Below are positions 51,937 through 58,973 of a stretch of 64,000 bases of DNA, piece by piece (position 1 is the stretch's first letter; every line of letters begins with the position of its first letter). The notes beneath the pieces were generated by a model. It searched no databases. It was given only the letters and a program-made list of their open reading frames with translations, and had not been told where the DNA came from. The stretch is from Pseudolysinimonas_A sp947085045 (GTDB lineage Bacteria > Actinomycetota > Actinomycetes > Actinomycetales > Microbacteriaceae), in NCBI GenBank assembly GCA_947085045.1, contig CAMTUU010000001.1, positions 186,001-250,000 on the forward strand, written 5' to 3'. The translations under genes and the position numbers were made by a program.

Positions 51937-53765
51937 CCGGCTCGCCACGGGCCGGGGCATTCGGCGACGAACTGACCAATCTCGCACTCGGCGCGCTCAT
52001 CTGCGCGATGCTGCTGGCCGGGGCGCTTCGCGTCGCGGGGAGCATTGCCGCGTTCATCACGGTCGCGCCTCAACCCACGGCGGGTCTTGAAGCAGGAGTC
52101 GGAGTGATCTTCAGCGCCGGCGATCCCGGCGCGGCGCTCGGCTCAGCCTCGCTCCATCCCGTCGCCTACTGGATCACTGCCGCTCTACTGCTCGCCTCGG
52201 TCAGCGTCGCGGCCTGGTTGATCTGGCGGTGGGTCCGAGAACTGGGCAAACGCGCCAAGGCCGACCCGAGTCGACTCAAAGGCGTTGCTGAGGCGCGCGA
52301 TGTGCAGCGCGCCGCATCCGAACGCACCCTCCTCGGCCGCGCGAAGACGTTGCGGCCCTCGCTCGTCGACCCGAAGCCCGAGCAGGTCGGCTACCTACTC
52401 GGCCGGTCGCGCGGCAAGCGCGTGTGGACATCCGTTGAGGACTCGATCTTGCTCATCGGCCCGCCGAGATCCGGAAAGGGCGCGAATATCGTCATCAACG
52501 CTATCCTCGACGCGCCCGGTGCGGTCATCACGACCTCGACCCGTCCAGACAATCTCACCGCGACGCTCCGTGCTCGCCAGGCATGCGGCCCGGTCTCCGT
52601 GTTCGATCCCCAGCACCTCGCCGAAGGTGTGCCAGCAGGATTGCGATGGTCGCCGATCCGCGGGTGCGAGCTGCCGCTGACGGCGATGATTCGCGGCACC
52701 GGCCTCGCCGCAGGCACCGGGCTCTCCGGCCCATCCGTCGAGAACGGCGGCTTCTGGGAAGGCAAGACGCGCACTGCGCTACAGGCGCTCTTGCACGCCG
52801 CGGCGCTCGACCACCGGCAGCCCGCCGAACTGTTCCGTTGGACACTCGATCCCGCAGCAGCCGCGGATGCCGTCTCGATTCTGTCGTCGCACCCACAGGC
52901 CGCAACCGGGTGGGCGGAGTCTCTCGATGGCATGCTGCAATCTGACCCGCGCACCCGCGACTCCATCTGGCAGGGCGTCTCGCTCTCCCTCGCGTCCCTT
53001 GCCGATCCGAGGGTGCTGGAGGCCGTGAGCCCCACGGAGGACGAGCAGTTCGACCCCGAGTCGTTCCTGCGCGACTCCGGCACCCTCTACCTGCTGGCAA
53101 CAGGGGCCGGAGCCGGCGCGTCCTCGTCGCTCGTCGCGGCGTTCATCGAAGACCTCGTGGAGACGGCTCGACGCCTTGCCGCGCGCTCGCCAGGTGCGCG
53201 GCTCGATCCTCCGGTGTTGCTCGCTCTCGACGAGATCGGAAATCTTGCCCCGCTGCCCTCGCTCCCTGTGCTCATGGCAGAGGGTGGAGGCACTGGGCTG
53301 ACAGTAATGCCCGTCTTCCAGTCGCTCGCCCAGGCCCGAGGTCGCTGGGGCGACCACGCCGCAACCGCGATGTGGGACGCCAGCATCACCAAGATCGTGC
53401 TGGGCGGAGGAACCGACACACGGCACCTCCAGGATTTGTCCACGCTGATCGGCGAACGCGACGAGACGACAGACACGGTGACCATCGGCGAGCGCGGCCT
53501 GCGCTCGAATCAGCGGTCGGTTCGGCGAGTGCCGATCGTGAAGGTCGAGGACATCCGCACCCTGCCCCAAGGCACCTCGCTCGTGCTGTTGCGCTCTGCT
53601 CCGCCCATCATCACGACGATGCGCTACTGGCTCGACCGACCGGATTCCGTCACACTGCTCGCCCAGCGCGCGGAAGTCGAGAGGACGATGCGACCGGATG
53701 AGCGGAAGCTTCCATCTGAGGAATCTGCCCTCACGACGGGTACCGATCGACCCGTAAGCGATTGA
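51933..53765 (+). CDS. TraG/VirD4-family type IV coupling protein
   Basis: 610 residues from the ATG at 51933. Two helices (about residues 15-40 and 75-98), then the P-loop ILLIGPPRSGKGANIVINAI (about 171-190), Walker B LLALDEIGNLAPLPSLP (about 427-443) and the TraG-type GGTGLTVMPVFQSLAQARGRWG and ITKIVLGGGTDT. It links the relaxosome to the VirB4/VirB6 channel and drives the strand out. The end overlaps the opposite gene at 53,731. Confidence 0.92.
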   Translation: MTGSPRAGAFGDELTNLALGALICAMLLAGALRVAGSIAAFITVAPQPTAGLEAGVGVIFSAGDPGAALGSASLHPVAYWITAALLLASVSVAAWLIWRWVRELGKRAKADPSRLKGVAEARDVQRAASERTLLGRAKTLRPSLVDPKPEQVGYLLGRSRGKRVWTSVEDSILLIGPPRSGKGANIVINAILDAPGAVITTSTRPDNLTATLRARQACGPVSVFDPQHLAEGVPAGLRWSPIRGCELPLTAMIRGTGLAAGTGLSGPSVENGGFWEGKTRTALQALLHAAALDHRQPAELFRWTLDPAAAADAVSILSSHPQAATGWAESLDGMLQSDPRTRDSIWQGVSLSLASLADPRVLEAVSPTEDEQFDPESFLRDSGTLYLLATGAGAGASSSLVAAFIEDLVETARRLAARSPGARLDPPVLLALDEIGNLAPLPSLPVLMAEGGGTGLTVMPVFQSLAQARGRWGDHAATAMWDASITKIVLGGGTDTRHLQDLSTLIGERDETTDTVTIGERGLRSNQRSVRRVPIVKVEDIRTLPQGTSLVLLRSAPPIITTMRYWLDRPDSVTLLAQRAEVERTMRPDERKLPSEESALTTGTDRPVSD

Positions 53766-54219
53766 ACTGATCGAGCCCGTGGCTGTCGTCCCACTCGACA
53801 GTGATCACGTATAGACGAGCGCGTTCCACAGCTCCGAGCGGGATCGAGATCGGCATACCACGCGGGAGCGTCGCCACCTCGATGGTCTGGCGCGTCACCA
53901 TTCGTGCACGGCGAGCGTCAAGGACTTCCACTCGGACTCGATGCGCGACGTCACCACCGCGATACTCAAGGTCCACGTAGCCGTCGAGCTGATGCCCCAA
54001 CGTCCACGCCCCAGGCGTCGTCACCCGGCGATGATGGAGACGGAGAGCGTGTCCATCCCGAGCGCGTCTGCGACGTCGCGCGGCGACTCGATACGCTCGT
54101 CGATCCAACCGCTTGCTGACTCGCTGCCCGATCACTGCAGCGACCCCTGCGAGCACCGCCGCCACGACTGTCGGCCAGACCCACGCCGGCACAGTAGCCA
54201 AGGCGTCGCTCAGATCCAC
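53731..54219 (-). CDS. Hypothetical single-helix membrane protein, opposite strand
   Basis: 162 residues from GTG 54219. One helix (VWPTVVAAVLAGVAAVIGQRVS), an Arg-rich hinge (RRAYRVAARRRRRARDGHALRLHHRR), then a strand-rich domain (VDLEYRGGDVAHRVRVEVLDARRARMV, RLYVITVEWDDSHGLDQFNRL). It is convergent with the coupling protein gene, overlapping 35 bases. The function is unknown. It breaks the plus-strand transfer operon. Confidence 0.5.
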   Translation of the reverse strand: MDLSDALATVPAWVWPTVVAAVLAGVAAVIGQRVSKRLDRRAYRVAARRRRRARDGHALRLHHRRVTTPGAWTLGHQLDGYVDLEYRGGDVAHRVRVEVLDARRARMVTRQTIEVATLPRGMPISIPLGAVERARLYVITVEWDDSHGLDQFNRLRVDRYPS

Positions 54220-54332
54220 CCGACCACCGTAGTTCGCCGCCACGGCCGGCGCGTCTCGGCTCAGACCTGGAGGGTGCCCCGGAGAACTAGACGAGTTGGT
54301 CCACTTCCCACGCATGGCCCACCGACCTACAC

Positions 54333-54348
54333 TCGAACATATTTTCGA
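54333..54348. promoter_or_regulatory. LexA-like SOS box (one mismatch)
   Basis: TCGAACATATTTTCGA fits the actinobacterial LexA operator TCGAAC-N4-GTTCGA with one mismatch (T for G). It sits immediately before an ATG at 54349 and upstream of a damaged reading frame. If functional, it would link expression here to DNA damage; this is unproved. Confidence 0.4.
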
Positions 54349-54644
54349 ATGCGGTTGGAGGCGTCGCGCCGAAACAGGTTGAGGATGTACGCGACCACGC
54401 TGGACACCGGATCGGCACCGTTGAGCAGGTCCACCTCGGAAGGTCACGCTCTGAGTTCTGGCGTGCGGTCGGACTTGACGGTTGCGACCTCGGGAGCCAC
54501 CCGAAGCGGATCGAGGCGGAGGAGGCAGTTCAAGACGACTTCGAGGCAGGGATGCCGCGGTCGCCGCGGAGTCCGCGGGAGCGTTGGCGTCCGATCGTCG
54601 AGATTGGCACCTCTCCCGTCCTCGTCCGAGACCGCTACGCCTGA
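54349..54644 (+). pseudogene. Decayed gene behind the LexA-like box
   Basis: A frame ending with TGA at 54642-54644 reads as good protein (VEDVRDHAGHRIGTVEQVHL, SRSEFWRAVGLDGCDLGSH, EAVQDDFEAGMPRSPRSPRERWRPIVEIGTSPVLVRDRYA) with GC-rich third bases, but it has no start codon until ATG 54552. The ATG at 54349 is in another frame. A frameshift near 54,350-54,420 or a missing N-terminus would explain this. Family unknown. Confidence 0.35.
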
Positions 54645-54645
54645 C

Positions 54646-54840
54646 GTGGGCCACGCGTTCTTCCACCCCGACAACGCCTTGGAGCCGCACGGCGAGGGCG
54701 GATGGCTGATGGTACGCGAGGAAGGGGTGCTCGGCGCAGTGGTCCGAGAGGGGAACGGCTACTACAAGGTGTTCGTCAAGCGGGACGGTATGGCCGCCCG
54801 CTGTTCGGAAAGTTCAGCACCCGGCCAGCCGCAGCAGTAG
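54646..54840 (+). CDS. Small hypothetical protein (64 aa)
   Basis: From GTG 54646, one base after the preceding TGA: VGHAFFHPDNALEPHGEGGW, LMVREEGVLGAVVREGNGYYKVFVKRDGM, ending PGQPQQ. Third positions are very GC-rich, unlike a shadow. It looks like a compact beta protein. Coupled to the decayed gene upstream. Function unknown. The 51 bases after it are empty. Confidence 0.5.
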   Translation: MGHAFFHPDNALEPHGEGGWLMVREEGVLGAVVREGNGYYKVFVKRDGMAARCSESSAPGQPQQ

Positions 54841-54891
54841 CTCTGTGGAACGCGACACACCCCGTCCGCTGGGGCGACGTTAGCTAGGAGC

Positions 54892-55131
54892 ATGACGATC
54901 GGTGCCCGGCACTTCGCGGCTTGAGCAGCTTCCGGTAGCCTGCAATCCATCCAGCGGGTCGCATCCCTGATCCGCCACCCGTCTGGTGCAGGGGCCGGAC
55001 GGGCTCATCCCCGTTCCGGCCCCGACCTGCTTCGCGCGGCAGTCATGCGATTCCGCGAGCTCGGCTTCGGGATCCGCGTCAACGGCACGGCGGGACGCGA
55101 TGCGCACCTGTCCATCAGGAATCCCTTCTGA
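54892..55131 (+). pseudogene. Small reading frame with one in-frame stop
   Basis: ATG 54892 (AGGAG upstream) gives MTIGARHFAA, then TGA at 54922-54924, then the same frame continues through SLQSIQRVASLIRHPSGAG and PDLLRAAVMRFRELGFGIRVNGTAGRDAHLSIRNPF to TGA at 55,131. The last 30 residues look like real coding sequence; ATG 55045 would encode them alone. Either a small gene with a nonsense mutation or a short protein starting internally. Confidence 0.3.
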
Positions 55132-55149
55132 TGAGACAGGAGCATCCCG

Positions 55150-55590
55150 ATGCGAACCAAAGAGTCCTTGTGGGGCTTCTTCGCCAGCGACCCGCAGTTG
55201 TCTTTCAACGACGACGGCGAGGCGCGGCTGTTCGCGTGGATCGGTCAGGAGCAGTTCGAGCGCAACCCGGACGGCTCGTTCACCCAGGGCGAGACGAAGT
55301 ACTACCCGCTCAAGATGTTCCGGCGCAGCGCCGAGCACGCCTACGAGAAGTTCGCGCGTGGCGACAGCTTCGTCGCCAGCGGCCACGTCCAGACGTTCAG
55401 CTACGACAAGAACGGGGAAACGGTCAGCGGCGAGGAATTCATCGCCACGCACATCGGCCCCGATGCCGCCCGCACGAGCTACGCCGTCGACCGTAGCCGC
55501 TCGCGCTCGCAGCAGGTCGAGAGCGCACCCATCGAAGCGCCCGACCCGACGCTCCCGCAGCAGTCGTCACCCCGCCCGCTGGCGCTGTGA
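55150..55590 (+). CDS. Single-stranded DNA-binding-protein-like OB-fold protein
   Basis: 146 residues; ACAGGAG precedes the ATG. Residues 10-105 follow an SSB-type OB barrel (SLWGFFASDPQLSFNDDGEARLFAWIGQEQFERNPDGSF, RSAEHAYEKFARGDSFVASGHVQTFSYDKNGETVSGEEFIATHIGPD). The C-terminus is Ser/Pro-rich and lacks the acidic tip (ends SSPRPLAL), unlike chromosomal SSB. It may protect the transferred strand. Confidence 0.8.
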   Translation: MRTKESLWGFFASDPQLSFNDDGEARLFAWIGQEQFERNPDGSFTQGETKYYPLKMFRRSAEHAYEKFARGDSFVASGHVQTFSYDKNGETVSGEEFIATHIGPDAARTSYAVDRSRSRSQQVESAPIEAPDPTLPQQSSPRPLAL

Positions 55591-55599
55591 GGCCGTGGC

Positions 55600-56214
55600 A
55601 TGACCACCGACGAGGCGCTGTTCGCACCCGACGATCCCGACTTCGACGTGCCTCCTCTCGAAGAACCGGAGCCCGACACGGTGACGCCCTCGCCGAGGCC
55701 GGCCGCTGAGCCAGACTCCGAGACGAGCAACGCGCCCGAGCCACCGCGCCCGGTGAACTGGAACATCCTGACCGCGGCCGAGGCACAGGTCGAGTGGCTG
55801 GAGCTGAACGCTTTCGTGAACTGGCTACGCCGGGAGTTCGGGCTGAGCGTGAACGTCGTGCCCCCGATCTGGCATCGGCATCCGGAACTCGTGTGGCCAC
55901 TCTCGGCGCTGCGCCAGCACTATCTGAACGCCTACGACGCGAAGCAGCACGGCTCCGCTCCCTTCGGCTGGTGGCGCGACTTCTGGGACTTCCAGCAGCG
56001 CCTCCGCGACGCGGTGACCGCGTGCGGCACGAAGCTCAACACCGACCGTCCGACGCGGCAGGTGGTGTGGCCGGGCGAAGAGGAGCACCCAGCGCCCGTG
56101 GAGACCACGATCGCCAACCGCGATGCGGACTTCACTCAGTTCGTCAGGGACGACGTTGCGCGCAGGCAGGCCATCGAGGACGAGTTCTACGCGCATCTCG
56201 CAGCGGAGCAGTAG
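55600..56214 (+). CDS. DUF4913-like conserved ICE protein
   Basis: 204 residues, nine bases after the SSB-like gene. An acidic Pro-rich N-terminus (residues 1-50) precedes WNILTAAEAQVEWLELNAFVNWLRREFGLSVNVVPPIWHRHPELVWPLSALRQHYLNAYD, the pattern of DUF4913 proteins of actinobacterial elements. The function is unknown; they always travel with conjugation genes in my memory. Confidence 0.75.
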   Translation: MTTDEALFAPDDPDFDVPPLEEPEPDTVTPSPRPAAEPDSETSNAPEPPRPVNWNILTAAEAQVEWLELNAFVNWLRREFGLSVNVVPPIWHRHPELVWPLSALRQHYLNAYDAKQHGSAPFGWWRDFWDFQQRLRDAVTACGTKLNTDRPTRQVVWPGEEEHPAPVETTIANRDADFTQFVRDDVARRQAIEDEFYAHLAAEQ

Positions 56215-56234
56215 GTCTCGGGCGGTGACAGCGA

Positions 56235-58973
56235 GTGGCGCGACAACGATCCCCGAAGCCCTGGCCGGGGCAACTGGAGTTCGACCTGTGGGGAGTAGAC
56301 GAGCCGTCGGCCGACTCCGCGCTCGCCGTCTCACGCGAGACTGGGGCGGGCGATGAACAAGTACGGGCGGATGGCGCTGTCGCACTGGCAGGCGACAGCC
56401 CCGAACCGGGTGGCCGAGCTGAGCGATCCGACGGCGTTCTTCGAGGCGCTGGGTCTGGAGATGCAGGAGCAAGTGACGAACCTCGCGTCGATGCTGGCGG
56501 GCAGCGACGTCCGGGGGGAGACTTTCTTGCAGAAGGTCGCCCGGTTGACAGCGGCCCGGAAGCAGGCGGAGGAGGTCGTGATGTCGCAACTGGCGTGGAT
56601 CACCGACCCGAGCCTGCCGCTGGAACAGGCACGCGAGGAGTGGGAGCAGACCCGTCCCTCCGACGAGAACCTGATCCTCTGGGCCGAGCGGATGCAGGAC
56701 TCCCCGGATTCGATGCCCTCCTCGACGGACCTGGAGGAGATGGCGAAGACCTGGGCGTTGCCCATCGAGTTTCTGCTGGAGCTCGCGGCGACGGAACCTC
56801 CGCGGGAGTACATGAGGGCGAACCAGCCGGCACTCGCCGAGGCGGCGACGATCCGCTTCTTCCGCGAGCTGCGGTAACGCCCCGGTTCGTTCCCGCCTCA
56901 CAGGACGACCTCGGCCCGTCGGGGGCGAAGGCCCGCTACCGGGCGAACGTGGAGGCGATCCACCTCATCCATGATCTGAGGTCGACGGGTCGCCCCGCGT
57001 CACCGGACGGTCAGCGTGTGCTCGCGCGTTGGTCGAGTTGGGGTGCGATCCCCGAGGTCTTCGACGACATGAAGACCGCGTGGGATGCCGAGCGCGCCGA
57101 ACTGCGCGAACTGCTGAGCGACGACGAGTGGGACGCGGCAGCGCGCACGACAATCAACGCGCACTACACCGACCCGATGATCGCCCGGCAGGTGTGGCGG
57201 CTGCTGGACGGCCTGGGATTCCGCGGCGGCACTGTCCTCGAGCCCGGCTCCGGCGCAGGCACGTTCATCGGTCTCGCGCCGGAGTCGGCGCAGATGACCG
57301 GGGTCGAACTCGATCCACTGACGGCGGCGATCTGCGCCGAGCTGTATCCGCACGCAACCGTTCGCGCCGAGTCGTTCGCCGACACCCGGCTCCCCGAGGG
57401 CCACTTCGATGCGGCCATCGGCAACGTGCCGTTCAGCAGCGTCACCCTGCACGACCCGCTGCACAACGCCACGCGACAGTCGATGCACAACCACTTCATC
57501 ATCAAGTCGCTGCGGCTGACCCGGCCCGGCGGCCTCGTCGCTGTGCTGACCTCGCACTACACGATGGACTCGCAGAACCCCGCCGCGCGGCGGGAGATGA
57601 ACGAGCTTGCCGACCTCGTGGGCGCCATCCGGCTCCCAACTGGCGCGCATCGTCGTGCCGCTGGGACTGAGGTCGTGACCGACCTGCTCGTTTTCCGGCG
57701 GCGACTACCCGGCGAGCAGATGCAGGATGACGCCTGGGAGACGGTCGCGCAGGTGCCCATCGACGGTGTGCCGATGCGAATCAACCGCTACTTCGATGAG
57801 CACCCGGAGCAGATGCTCGGCGAGGTCGGCGTCGGGCACGGGATGTACGACGCGAACACCCTGACCGTCACGACCGATCTGGCGGAGCTGGAAACGGATC
57901 TCACTGTCGCCATCGACCAGATCGTGTTCTCGGCCCGTCGAGCAGAGCTAACGATGACCGAGCACACGCCCGAGCAGCAGGCGCGCCGGGCAGCGTTCAC
58001 ACCGTCGGCGCCGGAACTGTGGGACGGCAGCATCGTGGCGAGCGAGAGCGGCGATTTCCACACCGCGATCTCAGGTGCTCTGGAACCGCTCGCGGTGCCC
58101 AAGTCCGCGGCTCGTGAGTTGCGAGCACTGTTGCGTCTGCGCGATGGCGCGTCCCGGCTACTGTCTGCGGAGGCGGCGAGCGTGGACGACACCCCCGACA
58201 TCGTGCTCGCCCGCACGACACTGCGCCGCGACTACGTGAAGTACGTCGGCACCTACGGCGCGCTGAACCGCTACACGCTCCGACCGACCGGACGCACAAA
58301 CGAGGACGGCGAGGATACCTTCGCACGCATCGTGCCAACCGCGATCCGGTTGCTACGCGCCGACCCGTTTGGTCCTCTCGTGCTCGCGCTGGAGCAGTTC
58401 GACGACGAGGATCAGTCCGCTACACCCGCGGCGATCATGAGCCACCGCGTGGTAGTGCCGCGCGCTGAAGTGCAGGGCGTGGACAGTCCCGCCGACGCTA
58501 TCGCCGTCAGCCTCGACCGCACCGGAGGGATCGACCTACCCCTCGTCGCCGACCTGCTCGGCATGAGCGATCACGAGGCCCGCGAGGCTCTCGGGACGCT
58601 CGTGTTCACTGATCCGATCACGGAGCAGCTCATCCACGCGCCGGCCTATCTTTCGGGCGATGTGCGGGTCAAGCTCGAAGCAGCCCGAGCGCGGCAGAGC
58701 AAGACCCGACGTTCCAGGTCAACGTGGACGCGCTGGCCGAGGTGCTGCCGCAGCCGCTCGGCATCCAGGACGTTCACGCGAAGCTCGGCGCGGTGTGGAT
58801 CAGCGCCGACGTGCACGAGCAGTTCCTACAGACGATCCTGCGCGCGACCGATATTCGCGTCGAGAACCCGCTGCCGGGAATGTGGGAGATCCGCGGCGGG
58901 CGGCAAGGGCTGCCGTCTACGTCGGAGTGGGGCACACCACGTCGGCCAGCACCCGACATCGCCCAGGCCGTGA
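56235..58973 (+). CDS. N-6 DNA methylase half of a methylase-helicase, frameshifted from its helicase half
   Basis: The frame opens at GTG 56235 (VARQRSPKPWPGQLEFDLWG). Recognisable methylase sequence runs from about 56,880 (PRFVPASQDDLGPSGAKARYRANVEAIHLI, WSSWGAIPEVFDDMK) through the SAM site VLEPGSGAGTFIGLAP and IGNVPFSSV (NPPF-type motif) to about 58,690. Beyond that the frame is nonsense up to 58,973, while homology continues in the -1 frame (next entry). Intact relatives are single proteins near 1,700-2,000 residues. The stretch 56,353-56,877 codes for another protein in a different frame. Confidence 0.75.
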   Translation: MARQRSPKPWPGQLEFDLWGVDEPSADSALAVSRETGAGDEQVRADGAVALAGDSPEPGGRAERSDGVLRGAGSGDAGASDEPRVDAGGQRRPGGDFLAEGRPVDSGPEAGGGGRDVATGVDHRPEPAAGTGTRGVGADPSLRREPDPLGRADAGLPGFDALLDGPGGDGEDLGVAHRVSAGARGDGTSAGVHEGEPAGTRRGGDDPLLPRAAVTPRFVPASQDDLGPSGAKARYRANVEAIHLIHDLRSTGRPASPDGQRVLARWSSWGAIPEVFDDMKTAWDAERAELRELLSDDEWDAAARTTINAHYTDPMIARQVWRLLDGLGFRGGTVLEPGSGAGTFIGLAPESAQMTGVELDPLTAAICAELYPHATVRAESFADTRLPEGHFDAAIGNVPFSSVTLHDPLHNATRQSMHNHFIIKSLRLTRPGGLVAVLTSHYTMDSQNPAARREMNELADLVGAIRLPTGAHRRAAGTEVVTDLLVFRRRLPGEQMQDDAWETVAQVPIDGVPMRINRYFDEHPEQMLGEVGVGHGMYDANTLTVTTDLAELETDLTVAIDQIVFSARRAELTMTEHTPEQQARRAAFTPSAPELWDGSIVASESGDFHTAISGALEPLAVPKSAARELRALLRLRDGASRLLSAEAASVDDTPDIVLARTTLRRDYVKYVGTYGALNRYTLRPTGRTNEDGEDTFARIVPTAIRLLRADPFGPLVLALEQFDDEDQSATPAAIMSHRVVVPRAEVQGVDSPADAIAVSLDRTGGIDLPLVADLLGMSDHEAREALGTLVFTDPITEQLIHAPAYLSGDVRVKLEAARARQSKTRRSRSTWTRWPRCCRSRSASRTFTRSSARCGSAPTCTSSSYRRSCARPIFASRTRCRECGRSAAGGKGCRLRRSGAHHVGQHPTSPRP
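56353..56877 (+). CDS. Conserved small ICE protein, nested in the methylase N-terminal region
   Basis: 174 residues from ATG 56353 in the +1 frame relative to the methylase: MNKYGRMALSHWQATAPNRV, DPTAFFEALGLEMQEQVTNLAS, DVRGETFLQKVARLTAARKQAEEVVMSQLAW. The MNKYG...HW...DP..FF..LG...GE..L.KV.RL..AR..AEE pattern is one I associate with a protein found upstream of methylase-helicase genes in actinobacterial elements. The overlapping frame is low-complexity here, so this one is the real coding frame. Confidence 0.7.
   Translation: MNKYGRMALSHWQATAPNRVAELSDPTAFFEALGLEMQEQVTNLASMLAGSDVRGETFLQKVARLTAARKQAEEVVMSQLAWITDPSLPLEQAREEWEQTRPSDENLILWAERMQDSPDSMPSSTDLEEMAKTWALPIEFLLELAATEPPREYMRANQPALAEAATIRFFRELR

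Noticed and set aside
58680..58710. Programmed -1 frameshift in the methylase-helicase
   Set aside because: No X-XXY-YYZ slippery heptamer or evident downstream structure was seen, so a mutation or read error is more likely.
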